Of a stretch of 64,000 nucleotides of DNA, positions 35,964 to 48,100 are shown piece by piece. Origin of the DNA: Nyssa sinensis. Lineage: Eukaryota; Streptophyta; Magnoliopsida; Cornales; Nyssaceae. The notes under the pieces were generated by a model. It did not search any database, had not been told where the DNA came from, and saw only the letters and a list, made by a program, of their open reading frames with translations. The stretch is from contig CM018032.1 of assembly GCA_008638375.1 (NCBI GenBank), positions 7,746,001 through 7,810,000 on the forward strand. Reading direction: 5' to 3'. The position numbers and the translations under genes were made by a program. Each line of letters starts with the position of its first letter. Positions within the stretch are counted from its first letter, which is position 1.

Positions 35964-37990
35964 CTAACATGGTTGGATATATAATATAATTGTTGATATC
36001 AATTTGGCGTAAATCTTAGAGGAGTAATATTTGAATGCCCAAACTTTTTTACTCATGCGATGCTCATCTATTCGTATGGGATGGGATTCTCTAGTGGAGC
36101 TCATGATGATAAATCCCAAGCTATGTGAATACATGAGCACCACGTGAGTATAATTGAACTGGGCTAGTTTTGATATTGATTGGTTTGATTGTCTTGTGTA
36201 TTTGGGTTGGTGTTGCAGATGATTAGTTGGTTTCAATGTGCCAACATAGTTGGGATATTGTTTTGTCATTGCATTAGCACCTTTCTCTCCTTCCCCTATC
36301 TTTTTGTTGCTTTTTGATGTTGAGTAATGTTTTATAGCCCATGCATCTTCACCCATAATCTTGCCTATCACATGTGGCAGTCTGCCTTTTTTGGGAAGTG
36401 GTATAGTTGGGTGAGGTGGAGTCATCTTCAATCTTATTATTGAGAGTATCATTGGTTTCTTCTTAATCCAACTGATTGCATAAGGAGAATGATGTTTTTC
36501 TATAGGCAACTTCATGTGATTCACCAACTTCTTAACAACAAAATTTTTATAGCTTCCACAGTCAACAATTAAATTGTAGACATTTCAATTAACTATACAA
36601 CAAGATCGAAACATGTTATGGTGTTGACTCATTTCTAACTGCTTTGGCGTGTATAACAATCGTTACACCACACAACTGACTCGTTTTTCATCTTCTTTTG
36701 CAAATTTTTCCCTTCATAAAAATCATTTTCTTCATTTTCTTCCTCTATAGCCTCTTCATTATCAACATAATTAATAGGTCATCGATTTGGACAACTATTG
36801 GACTGATGTCTAGGTTTCTCACAGTGATAGCACTTACCAAGTGTAGGCCTAGTATAAGGATTCCTGTTTGGAGTGGGAACTGCCTTCTTTGGAGAACCGT
36901 TACTGACACTACCCTCTATATGATTGATGCCTTGCGATCTGGTCTGGACAGGTTAAATCAGAGAATGAACTGTTGCTACTTGAATATCCTTTCCTTTATC
37001 ACTCGTAACATGTGAGGACATAGAAAAATTCTCAGCCCTTCTTTCTCTTTCTAATAGTTTTTCCATTAGCACCATATTATAAGCCTTATCAACAGTTCAC
37101 AAAACCTACAAGCCAATTTTATCACGAATTGAAAGTTTGACTATGTTCAGATATCACACCACCCCCTATCATTCTGTGATCTCAACCATATTATTACGAA
37201 CATGCAATCTATTAAAATCTATCATATAATAAAAAATGGATGGTTATCCTCGGTGAAATTCTGGTATACCTGAAACAGGTAGTGCTCATAATCTAAAGGA
37301 AGAAATTAATTCATCATGTACTGCTTTATCTTCCTCCAGGTTCGAACTAGTTTCTCGGCTCACTGTTGTTGGTTTCATTGCAATTAATCCTACCAAACTA
37401 CTGTTACACCTTTCAACTTAAAAACGACAAGTTTAACCATCTTGTTCTCTAGAACCTCTATTATATTCAAGAATCAGTCAACCTCAAGAAGCCAATTAAG
37501 GAAATCCTCGATGTTAAGATTTTTTTTAAGGCAGCGTTGTCGGCCTTCACCCGATAATCCTCAAACTCTCGATTCCATCTCGTAGGTCTACGAATCTCTT
37601 AATCCTCCTCATCAAAATTTAAATCATCTCCATAAGCAGGTTGCCTTTGGGGACATCAATCTGAAACGAATCTATTAGCAGGTTGGCCTCAAACAACTCC
37701 TCTAGAACGGTTCTTGTCGACTTGGGGTCTCTATTGGTGTTTGGAGTAAGCCCCATAAGCATTTCACAAATCTGGCCAAACCGATCATTAATTTGCTACT
37801 TATGTTCTTCCATCGCTGACCATAAAGCCTCCACCCCCACGACTAATGTCAATGGACTTTGTATTCTCAACTCTATCATTTGTCATTGAGCTTGACAAAT
37901 TATCGTTGTGATACCAACTAACGCAACTCGATAACGTGAAAAGGAATTGAAGACTTCGAATTTCTAATAAACCGAGGGACACAGGGATTA
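35964..37990 (-). pseudogene. Decayed Ty3/gypsy gag-protease region
   Basis: Read on the minus strand, the segment from about 37,600 downward resembles gypsy gag. A zinc knuckle KCYHCEKPRHQSNSCP (C-x2-C-x4-H-x4-C) is encoded near 36780-36832. Protease-like sequence follows (MVNHMKLPIEKHHSPYAISW, similar to the KLGL...HP-PYKLSW segment of the gypsy element at 56610-57239). After it the frame shows no protease core. Stops and frame changes are frequent. No reverse transcriptase was seen. Confidence 0.7.
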
Positions 37991-38330
37991 CTCACCCAAC
38001 AAAAAAAAACTTTCCGATTTTGAAATTGAAATATTATTGATAAACTATATAAGACAAAGTAATTGTAAATCTAACACGTATTATAAATGGTTAAAAAAAG
38101 TCTAATTGAAGGCCTAATGAAGAAATTTGGCCAAAATTCAGCTTTGATCATGGGCGAAACCCATAGTAATTGTCTGTCTCGTCGTTTTTGAGTCATAGTA
38201 GAGTCTCAATTCTCAAAAATGTGAGTGACCAATTTTACGTCCCTGCTAATACTTTTACATGGAATGGAAATTGGAGCACTCTCATTGCTCCAAAAAGATT
38301 TCGGCAAATAAGGGTTCTACATCATTTCTT
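37900..38330 (-). repeat. Possible 5' LTR or leader of the decayed gypsy element
   Basis: It lies directly upstream, on the minus strand, of the gag-like remnant. GATACCAACTAACGCAACTC at 37911 looks like the leader that follows a plant gypsy primer-binding site. LTR limits could not be set because a second copy is absent. Confidence 0.3.
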
Positions 38331-38871
38331 ATCTAGTTTCTAATTTTTGTTTTAATGGACAGAAGTCTCAATTTTGGTACCCAAAATTTTTAATTTTTGT
38401 AATCTTATTAGGATTAGTATAAGAGTTGAGATTTCTTAGTCAAATTAGTAATTTTCTAACTCTAAATATTATGTAATAGTCATTTATTATTTAAATTTTA
38501 AATTTTAAAAATTTTATTCTTGTTGAGTCGATTATTTTCGATTCTGAATATTAACATATAATGTGTTAATATCCCTTGCACGTTTCATGCTATGCTAGTT
38601 AAAATAATCAAAAACCCAAATCAGATCCTAATAGGATTTTCTTGCTTAGATTATTCTTATCTCAATATTTCTTTTTGAATTTTTATTTTGACCAAAGGGT
38701 TTCTTGTATGGCATGAACTTTAGATTGTAAATTATTATTTAATTCCAAAGAGATAAATTATATTTTAACATGAACATGCAAGAAAGAAGTCTGGAAAGAG
38801 AGTCACCCCCCCCAACAAAACGACTTCTTTTTCTCTCTCTCCTGCGCAACCGACCGCCGAGACCTATTAAT

Positions 38872-38908
<37 letters not shown>

Positions 38909-38910
38909 TA

Positions 38911-39085
38911 AAAGAAAGTGCCTCCAATGTGTCCAGAACTTCAAATATATGACTCCACCTTTCAACTAGCGTCATAAATGAATCAAATTAGGATAGGATT
39001 TATATATAAAAGAAAGTGCCTCCAAGGTGTCCAGGACTTCAAATATGTGACTCCACCTTCCAATTAGAGCAGTAAATGAATCGGA
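38911..39085. repeat. 98-bp tandem duplication
   Basis: AAAGAAAGTGCCTCCAA-GTGTCCAG-ACTTCAAATAT begins at 38911 and again at 39009, with about 10% difference. It lies upstream of the broken small-protein paralogue. Confidence 0.85.
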
Positions 39086-39208
39086 TTCAAAAAAATTTTA
39101 ATGAAAATAATGAAAAATTTTAATAATTAATAAATTCTTCATTTTTCATTTCCATTAATTATAAAAAATTTAATTGTATGTATAAACAGAGAAATTGGAA
39201 GTAGAGAA

Positions 39209-39310
39209 ATAGGAAACAAGATTGAGGTAGAGGAGTTGTCCAAGATGATACATAAAGCTGGCAAAAGTGACGAGAGACCTGGAATTAAAGGAAGAATTAA
39301 GGTAGATGAG
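39209..39310 (+). pseudogene. Broken paralogue of the RGSIK small-protein gene
   Basis: The region aligns codon by codon with the start of the ORF at 42094. The start ATG has become ATA at 39209-39211, followed by GNKIEVEELSKMIHKAGKSD, and the motif PPVRGSIK has become PGIKGRIK. Beyond 39310 the similarity is lost to an insertion of about 500 bases. Similarity resumes near 39832 (ACTTTGAAG...CAACAACG) and continues through the 3' flank. Start loss, motif change and insertion mark it as dead. Confidence 0.7.
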
Positions 39311-41864
39311 TTCCCAACAAAGGTACGATGATTCTTCTAACTTTATTTCTATTAAACAAATCAATGTTCTAATACCAAGTAACATAACCAAAAAATAATA
39401 ATAATAAATTAATTATATCAAATTTTTTAAATTAAATTAATAATAAAATTACCCATCTAAATAAGAAAATAAATTATCTAAAATTTCATATTATGAATAT
39501 TATTAATAAAAACTTATTACATTATATTTCTATAATTAAAAGATTACTAATTTGAATAAAAAATTATTAATCTTTATATTTAATATACTAATTTAAATAA
39601 AACTAAAAAACAAAAAGAAATAATAAATAAATTAGAAATTAGAAATTAACTAATCATAGTATAATCTTTAACCAAATATTTTTAATTTTAAGGTTCATAT
39701 CTAAAAAAATGAAGTGAATAACTCTGAATTATTTAAAAAAAAATTGTATAAAGAAATAAAGATAAAAAATCAAAATTTTAAAAATCTACAAAAATTAAAG
39801 TCCCTCAGTGACCGTGTGACTCCGCCGCTAACTTTGAAGTCGCGACAACAACGTCGACACAACAACCAAAAAAATAAAAATAAATAAATAGCCATTTTTT
39901 GGTCCATATAACTGAGCCAGATGGTCAACGACTCATTGATTGAATTCCTTCTGCATGTCATATGTTGTCTTACTATTCCTGCTTTCAACAATTTGCTGTC
40001 ACTTAGCTTATGTTTGATATCCAAAGAATGAAATGAATATAACAAGTAGTTTATTAAAAAAGATCAAAAATAAAATAAAAATTATTTATCTAGATTAAAA
40101 AAATAATTTTTAATAAAATATTTATTTTATTAAATAAACATTTTCAATCATACCAAATTAAAAATTAAAAATTAAAAAATTAAAATAAACATTTTTAAAA
40201 TATACAGTACACTGTATTAAACATGAGGTTAATGTTTCAGCATGCATCAAACCTAACAAGCATACACCCTCTACGCAGTGACGAATCTATATCATTGATA
40301 TAGGGGATAAAAATAAAATTTAAAAACGTGTTGTACAAAAATATATTTAAAAAAAAAAAATTAAGAAACTATTGTCTCCACCTCTCCTTAAAAAAAACAT
40401 TAGGGTGGGCCAATTCCCATCTTACTCTGAAATTTTTTTAAAAAAAATAAAATAAAATAAAATAAAATAGAGATATAAAAAAAATGTTAAAATTTGATAC
40501 GAATTTGGACAGCAATAATTGATAGTATTCTCGTCCGACACTAATTATAAACTTAAATTTTATAAATATTTTTTAATATTTTTATATTTAATTAATATTC
40601 TCACAAAAATAAATATATTATTTGTGTGTGCATATTTATATATATATATATTTAATAATATTACTTGATTAATTTTAGACCGGGGATGGAATTGGGAGAT
40701 ATAAAATAAAAAAAGACCGTCTACTGCCATTCCAACTCGTGTCTTTCGGGACGGACTCGGGAATCTAAACATGACGGAGAAAAGTGGGACCCACCTAAGA
40801 AAATGAAAAATGTTATGATTGAAAATTATTGGAGATGTGAAAAGAATGCGGGGTTTCGGTGGCCGCAGAGTTTGACAATGTTTGCTCAAGTCTTTTGATT
40901 AGTTGATTAGAGTCTTGCTGTATTTTACGCCCGCCAATCGTTACGTTTCAAAATGTACGGCCCCAATGGTAATGTCTTGCAATTACTATTATTTTTTGTG
41001 TGCTCTTTTTTAATTTTGAATCGATAAAAAATATTTTACATTTATGTATTAAATTAATTTTTTTTTTTTATAATAGTCAGATTTATATTTTAAACTCGAA
41101 TTATTAAATTCGATATACTTGAATTTTATTTTTAAGTCTTTACCGTTTAATTACACTTTCAAGTAATTTTGATCGGACAATAAAATAAAACTTTCTTGAT
41201 TTTCGTCGAACAATATTTCAAAACTTCACGTTATAAATCATAATGCATTAAAAAGAGCCAAGCGCATATTTGCACACGGCAAACAAAGTTCCGTGTAACA
41301 TAAATAGTTATTACAAATAAATTAATTATTGCCGTAAATAAGTTGATTATAACTTTTTTTTATACAATAATTAACTTATTTACAAAAAATTTTGTGCTGA
41401 AAAAATCTATTTCTTGTAATGATTTGAGATTTTTTCTAAACACAAAAGATGGATTAAGATAGTGAAAAATGCAACCATATATATTAATTAGCTTTCATAC
41501 TATATGTGCAGCTACAGAAACAATTTCAATAAAATTAGATGGTTAAAATCATCAAAAACCCATATTAAATCAGATCATAATGGGATTTTTCTTGCTCATA
41601 TGATTCCTGTCTTAATATTTTTCTTTCTTGTTATTTCTTTGACCAAAAGGTTTCTTGTATGGCATGCACTTCACAATCAGAACTGTTGATTAGTATTTAA
41701 TTTTGGACAGAATAAATTGTGTACTTGTGGCAGGTCCAATCACGAACCCTGCTAACATACCGACTTCTCTCTCTCTCTCTCATGCCCCGCCGACCAAGAA
41801 TCGACCCAGACAAGAACACCTATTCATCAACGCATGTCCACAAAAGAAAGTGGATCGAACGTGT

Positions 41865-41944
41865 GCATTACTTCATAATTTATATACATCTATGACCTCA
41901 TCATGCATTACTTCATAATTTATATACATCTATGACCTCATCAT
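41865..41944. repeat. Perfect 40-bp tandem duplication upstream of the small-protein gene
   Basis: The unit GCATTACTTCATAATTTATA plus the next 20 bases occurs twice in a row with no mismatch, immediately before the putative TATA box. Confidence 0.95.
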
Positions 41945-41952
41945 CCAACTGC

Positions 41953-41960
41953 CTATAAAT
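41953..41960 (+). promoter_or_regulatory. Putative TATA box of the small-protein gene at 42094
   Basis: GCCTATAAATC is followed by a pyrimidine-rich leader with a (CT)n tract at 41993-42034 and the ATG at 42094. This is a typical plant core promoter and leader. Confidence 0.5.
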
Positions 41961-41987
41961 CTTCTTCTCTCTATTCAATCCACTCCA

Positions 41988-41992
<5 letters not shown>

Positions 41993-42034
<42 letters not shown>
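41993..42034. repeat. (CT)n microsatellite in predicted 5' UTR
   Basis: About 20 CT units lie between the TATA-like box and the start codon of the small-protein gene. Length variation could alter leader length. Confidence 0.9.
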
Positions 42035-42035
<1 letters not shown>

Positions 42036-42093
42036 ATTATATAGACATATATATATATATACACATATACTCACCGAAATTGCAAGTGGAGAA

Positions 42094-42327
42094 ATGGGGA
42101 AGAAGATTGGGATAGAGAAATTGTCAAAGAAGGCACATGAAGCAGGCAGAAGCAACAAGAAACTGGTGCGAGTCCCTCCAGTCAGAGGAAGCATTAAGCG
42201 CCGTATATTTGCTTCTATCTTCGATACTTTGAAGCTCGTGGGCTTACACTCAATCCATTTCTTTCTCTGCAACAACGATGATGACGACGACGACAATGGG
42301 AAAAAAAAAAAAAACCTATCTTTTTGA
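42094..42327 (+). CDS. Small basic protein with one PPVRGSIKRRIFASIF motif
   Basis: A 77-codon intact ORF. Residues 1-27 are Lys/Arg-rich (MGKKIGIEKLSKKAHEAGRS). The motif PPVRGSIKRRIFASIF is at 28-43, a short hydrophobic stretch (LVGLHSIHFFLC) at 48-59, and a run of six Asp followed by Lys near the C-terminus, which comes from a GAT/GAC repeat. It is related to the two-motif ORF at 23449 and to the dead copy at 39209. A TATA-like box and CT-rich leader precede it. Function is unknown to me. Survival of this ORF while its tandem copy decayed suggests it is the working member. Confidence 0.6.
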   Translation: MGKKIGIEKLSKKAHEAGRSNKKLVRVPPVRGSIKRRIFASIFDTLKLVGLHSIHFFLCNNDDDDDDNGKKKKNLSF

Positions 42328-42736
42328 TCCATGTAACTAATTAGACAGATGTTCAACCTCTCGTTTGCCTAATTCCTTCTGCAAATCATATATATTGCCT
42401 AGGTATTCCTGCTTTCAGCTATTTTTTAAGTAGCTTGTGTGTTTTATCATTATCATCATCATCTTCTTCTTCTTCTTCTCCTAGTTTCTTGTTTTGTAAG
42501 CTGAAAAGTGCTGTGACATGCATCTAGTAACATATTGAGAATACTGAAGAAAAAATTAATGGAAAAGATCCCAGTTCGGTAGAATCTATTATAATATATA
42601 CATGTGGGTGAGATCATTTTATTTTAATTCATGAAAATTCATTATGTTTAATATTTATTTATTATAATTTTAAACTTGTTTTTAAATTCAATGTTTGACT
42701 CTATAAACGTACAAGAGGGGAAAAATTATGCATATG

Positions 42737-42740
42737 CACA

Positions 42741-42780
<40 letters not shown>
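42737..42780. repeat. (TA)n microsatellite
   Basis: About 20 TA dinucleotides. Confidence 0.9.
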
Positions 42781-42782
<2 letters not shown>

Positions 42783-42789
42783 ACACATT

Positions 42790-43900
42790 CAATGCACATA
42801 ACATATAAACGGATTAAGTCATATTTGACATAAGAAGATACTCATAGATCATAGATTACTTGTTTCGAGTCAAACGTTGAATTCTGTCTTCTGTGTATGT
42901 TCTCAAATTTTGCCTAACTTCTTGTTACGAACGAATTCTGGTTAATTTTGCAAAGTTACGCAGGATTGGCTACTAGAATTATCCTTTAATCTTCGCGTTC
43001 TAAACTCACCAGAAAAGAAAGACTAGAGAGCGAAAGTATACTATATCTCACAACCATATTACGCAGATCTCATATCTGTATATTTATTTTATACGCATGT
43101 AAAATTTTGTTAGAATTCAAAATACAGATATCTATCAATACATAATAAATATGCAGATCTTATTCACATATGAGTTGATCCAAAACCCCAAAACTAAGAC
43201 ATATAAAACAAATTTATCTTTAAATATTCTAATATTATTAATCTAATGCTAAATTTTTTCAATTTTATTTAACAACCCTTATACAACGTCCTCTTACTGC
43301 AATTGATTTGTTAGATATATCAACTGAATTTCTTTGGAAGTAATAGTACCAATGGATAGTGGTATTATTCTTTGGAAAACAATGTAAGACTAGCCTTCAG
43401 AGACCTTAATTGTTTCAAGTTTAGGATTTAATATCATTGACTCTTTTAAGAATTTATAATCTTGGCAGTCTCAAATTTTATTAATTATTAAATTTCTTTA
43501 TCATTTTTGTTAATAAAATAATTTCTCACCACTAATATAATTTTCTACATACCAATTTCAAATGTGACCAACTTTTCTTCTTAAAAATATGTAATTATAT
43601 ATATATAAAAAAAAAAAAATCTTAACCTCTTTTTAGTACTAATAAGTTAATGTTAGTATAAAATTCCATATATGTTACAAAAGTCTATACATTTATTTAT
43701 TTTAATAATTAATATTATAAAAAAATTATTGAAAATTATTAAATATGTCATAGTAGAATTTTCTTTTTAAATTTTTTATCCTAGTGTCAAGTAAGTTCTT
43801 CAAAAAAATTGCTAATGAATAAAAAAAATTGAAGTATTAATGATTAGAATAGAAAAATAAAAGACCTTATATAATTAATTTTTTTATCGCAAATTAAAAA
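42790..43900. other. AT-rich intergenic region
   Basis: No gene or clear transposon is seen. Confidence 0.4.
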
Positions 43901-43902
43901 AA

Positions 43903-44125
43903 GAGTAATGTTATTCTTACCTTAACATTTTACCAAAAAAATTTACCTGTAACTGCTTTGGTGCTAGTGAATTCAGCCTCTTGATGCTAGTCATGTCAGG
44001 TAAGTCCAAGAGACTTAATTGACTAGCACCCGTATATACCAAGAAACTTACTTGACTAGCACTTAAACAACCACGTCAACAAGTAAAAAAGTTTAGTAAA
44101 ATTTTATAGTAAGAATAGTATTACT
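43903..44125. mobile_element. MITE with clear terminal inverted repeats
   Basis: The left end GAGTAATGTTATTCTTACC and right end TAAGAATAGTATTACTTTT are inverted copies, followed inward by TTTACCAAAAAAATTTACCTG and its counterpart AAGTAAAAAAGTTTAGTAAA. The core carries GTGAATTCAGCCTCTTGATG and TTAATTGACTAGCACC, shared with 12909-13425. No ORF. About 220 bases. Confidence 0.75.
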
Positions 44126-44129
44126 TTTA

Positions 44130-44890
44130 AAAAAGAGTACTCACATCATTTAAACAAGATCTTGATCTAATTATTGACTTTTTTAACATAAAAGAATACA
44201 ACGATACCTTTGGACACATTCATTCCAGAAAAAATATTCTAACAATAAGAAATTTGGGAGGGACCTCTTCCATTGAAAAGGCAGAAAAGTGAACTGTTGA
44301 TTAAAGGATAAGAATGAAAGAAAAATGGTCTTTCAACTCTAATTTAATTCATTTTGCTCCCCCTCCAAAAATGAGGGGAATTGAAAAAGAAAGTTTAAGG
44401 AGTTGGTGATTACCAATTTAACTCTTTACTTTTTAAATTAACAAAATTCATATTTTATCCTTTATATTCACATAATAAAACATTTAAATATACATTTAAA
44501 GAAATTTAAAAAATCGACTAAAATCTTAAAACTCTCTCTCCTATTATTTTCTCTTCTCTTCATTAAAATCTTTCAAATGAGATAATTAACCATCTCTTGT
44601 ACCTTAATCTTTTTTTTCCTCTCCAATCCAAACATATTTGATACACAAGAATTAAATAGTTATTTCATAAAATAAAATAGTAAATGAAATAGAAATAACA
44701 TAACAGGGATTACTCATCTAAGTCAAAGTCAAAAAAATGTTTAAAATAATTTTTAATAGAATGCCCATTCTATAGTAGACATTTTCAATCAGATCAAATA
44801 ATGATAAAAAAATAAAAAAATTAGAATAAACTTCCACCGTACCAACGTTAAGGCTCACCGTTCCTACATATAAAAGACCAAAATGATGAG
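44130..44890. other. AT-rich intergenic region downstream of the TOL gene
   Basis: Downstream of the TOL gene on its strand. No gene is supported. Confidence 0.4.
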
Positions 44891-45085
44891 ACAATCCATT
44901 TCAGGTAGAACCAGAAGTCACTCTTGAGAATCAAACAAAACGATATACATTCACAAACGAATATGACCAGCAGTTCCATCTCCTCTCAACTACACCAGTA
45001 GCCAACGTTGGAAGGGAACCCCAAGGTCACAAATCTCAGTAACTAAATAGCATGAATAAATCAATAGCCCAAGTTCCCATCCACA

Positions 45086-45091
45086 TTTATT
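45086..45091 (-). terminator. Candidate poly(A) signal of the TOL gene
   Basis: AATAAA on the minus strand about 85 bases past the stop codon at 45176-45178, in a stretch free of repeats. A plausible near-upstream polyadenylation element. Confidence 0.4.
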
Positions 45092-45175
45092 CAAGGAGTC
45101 ATGAGGTAAACCCTGATGAAACTAAAGATAACTCAAATCTGTACCACCCATAAACAATACATACTACACCTCCAC

Positions 45176-48100
45176 TCAAAATGATCTATTGGGTTTGGAA
45201 GATGAAGAAGACTTGGCTTTTGCAAAATCGACCAGATCTTTGAACAGTGCATCTTCCGATTTCTCTTGTTTGGTTGGGGTTGATGAATTAAGAGAGAGAT
45301 TTTGGGTCGGCCCAACTAAGCTGTCATAAGAGGAACCAGATCCGCCTCCTGAATGATCACCGCCACCAGAAAATGCTTGCTGTTGCTCAAAGAACTGTTG
45401 TCTCTGGTTATACTTGGAAGGTGGGGGTGGAAGGATGCCAGGAGATTGAACCTCCCAAGGAGCTGGAGGCAGTTGCTCAGCAGATTTACTCATCGGAACT
45501 GGTTCATCATACGTGGGCTGCCCACTGAAAATGGATGCAGTGGGATTTATGTAATCAGAGGGAGGGGATGGCAGAGATGGTGTGGGATTCGATAGAGGGA
45601 TAGAGTTCGTGTTGTTTGAATGAGTTGGGACAGTAAGAGGCGTGGATCCTGATGCTCCAGAAGATCTTTCAGAATTGTAGACATCACCACTTAGATAATC
45701 CATCGCCCCAGCATCTCCAATAGTAGGCTTCTTTGATGAGGGTGGGGGAGGAAGAAGGGGGTTGACTCGCACAGATTCATTCTTAGCATTGGCTGGTTTT
45801 CGTCCATGTCCCTGCAAAGTTTCCCTTGATGACCTGCAATGATCCATACACTTATTAGTACAAGTATGATATTTTGAAAAAAGGTCAAGGGGAAAGTAAA
45901 AGCAGCATAGATCTATGCATGGTGATAAAATGCCGAAAAAGTTAAAAGTTGGAAGATCATAATTTCCAAGACCACGCATTGAAATGTCGTCTAATAGTAT
46001 GGATCTTCCTTTAAATGTAAAATAGGATAATGGAAAGCCATTAAGCCGTGAAATTTGTTTTTACCATCATTGCATTTATAGATGTGCTTCTAGCACGCCA
46101 TACATGCCACCAAGACAGAACAGGACGTAGATTGAATCTCTCTGCATTTAGCCTTGGCACATATGGAAGAGGAACATGTAGATGCAAGTACATTATATTT
46201 CAACCTACAGCAGGCTACTAATAAGACACATCCAGACAAAATAAATAAATATATACAAAAGGCGACATAATAATAGATGCAGAAAGCAACATAACTAATA
46301 AATGTATAAAGCATATTAGCACAAAGTTCAAATTTAAAAAAAAAAAAAACATGTACTAGATATTCAACCATAGAATTCAATGAATCAAAAATAATGGGAA
46401 ACAAAGTAACAAGGATACAAACATGGGTGCCGTGTCTAATAGAAACATAAGGTGTCTGATGCAGAATGCAGAAACTGACATAATATGGACAGATACTAAT
46501 GTGCAACAAAAATGACACGGACGGACAACACTTTCAACAGTCTTTTGTGTCTAAATATTCTTAGACAATCACATAACTTCATATTTTAATGTCTAGTGGT
46601 GCTCCCAAGCACAATCAGGGCTAAAGGGCACCCACAGAAACCAATTCTGCTACCTAATCTACCAAAGGTTACGTATTCTGTTACATTGTGCATCTTCAAA
46701 TGTTAGTGTAAACATCCCACGGCATTGACATATCCACTTTCCACTGCTTTACAGCAAGCATACGAGGGCATAATCCATCATCTAGAATGACCCTTCAAGA
46801 AATTCAGGGCATGAAACACCAAGATATAGGAGCAATAACAGAATTACACAAAATAAGTCGAATAATGCCATCACAATTTCCTTTCTACATTTGTGCTAGT
46901 GGCTGTCAAATTGTGCAACGACCTGATTTAAAATAATGATGTGTATGACAGACGATAAAACACCATTGGGCCATTCCAATTCCAGGGAAGTCCAAGTCTG
47001 CATGGTCAAATATGCTACAATTCACTTTTTCTCCATACATCCCCTTTCTCTTCTACATCCTCCAATCTTTATCGAGCATTTTGCCTCCTGCCATCACCCA
47101 TTGCATAAAAAATCAATCAACTCTCCTCCACCACGTAAGGGGCAATAACTCTTCTCCATTTCAGAGTGCTCATTTCTTAAGTATACGTTTTTCTGTTCTG
47201 ACAACCCTTGTCCATATTAATATCCTCATCCTTCAAAATGATCTCCTGATATCCCAATATTGCAATCCATAAAGAATGACCAGTCTTTTAACCCTTAAAA
47301 AAATTCAAATCTCGCACTAATCTGCATGTACCAATCATATGTCCACCAGACACATTTGCCTTCGAGCAAGTAAAAACCAATTGAGTAACATCCTCATCAA
47401 TCTGCCAATGGCAGCTGCAGTGAGATAGCAGACAAGATCAGCTCTCACTCTCGTCAACAATTATTATAACAACATGCATCAATGCACATAAGTAATAAAA
47501 TTATCCCATTTACTGCTCTTTGGTAATCCAATACTCAAATGCATCCTTTAATCTTCCCTGTTTAGTCAACGAACTCTCTCAACAAGCTAAAAGCATTTTG
47601 TTTGGCAAGGAGTACGAGGATAATCTTCTTGCAAGTTAATGCTTTACTCTTTTTATGGTCAAAGAAAATAGTAGATAGCAATGTTCTGGATGATAATGCT
47701 AAGAGATTTATCCTCAGAAGGCAACTGTTCCAAGGAAAATTTTTGAAACTTCGTGTGCGCATGCACAGAAGAAAGGGTGGTGGTGATGAAGATGACAAAA
47801 TCAAAAATTGTCATCATTCACAAAAATTACATTATCCTTCCAATCCAGTTTCATAGCTACAACTTCCCACAAATACCCCCCCCCCCCCCCCCCCAAAAAA
47901 AAAAAGTGTCAATCATAGGATGGATCATGTTTAAGATCTTCATATGTTCCAAAGGATCATCTGCAATTCACTGCATAGTTAATTGAAACTTTCATATGGT
48001 AGCAGTCAAATTCATGCCACACCAAAAGCCTTTGTGGCACAGTAGGAAAGAGTAGGCATGCATCAAAAAAATGGAAAGCCTTTGGGGAAGGAAAAATACA

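Larger units (their letters stand above)
38600..40050 (+). repeat. Segmental duplication, unit 1 (decayed)
   Basis: Shared ordered phrases with 41540-42445 include AATCAAAAACCCA, TTTTGACCAAA-GGTTTCTTGTATGGCATG, CGACTTCT...CTCTCTC, CAAAAGAAAGTG, the small-protein coding region, TTTTTGGTCCATATAACT and CTATTCCTGCTTTCA. The order is conserved, so the two are copies of one segment. Unit 1 has an extra insertion of about 500 bases at 39330-39830. Confidence 0.8.
41540..42445 (+). repeat. Segmental duplication, unit 2 (contains the intact small-protein gene)
   Basis: This is the partner of 38600-40050, with the same order of conserved phrases from 350 bases upstream of the gene's TATA box to about 100 bases past its stop. 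It is not interrupted by the unit-1 insertion. Confidence 0.8.

Noticed and set aside
38770..38952. 60-codon ORF starting MNMQERSLERESPPPTKRLL
   Set aside because: It spans a poly-C run and a TA microsatellite in the decayed duplication unit, and the matching part of unit 2 is not open in this frame.
40560..40889. 109-codon minus-strand open frame
   Set aside because: The second half translates TA-rich repeat DNA and the first half shows no recognised domain.
45353..45595. 80-codon plus-strand open frame opposite the TOL last exon
   Set aside because: Antisense shadow of the well-supported TOL tail.
46090..46518. 142-codon minus-strand open frame in the TOL intron
   Set aside because: Composition is Tyr/Phe/Cys-rich translation of AT-rich DNA, with no domain and no junction fitting the TOL frame.
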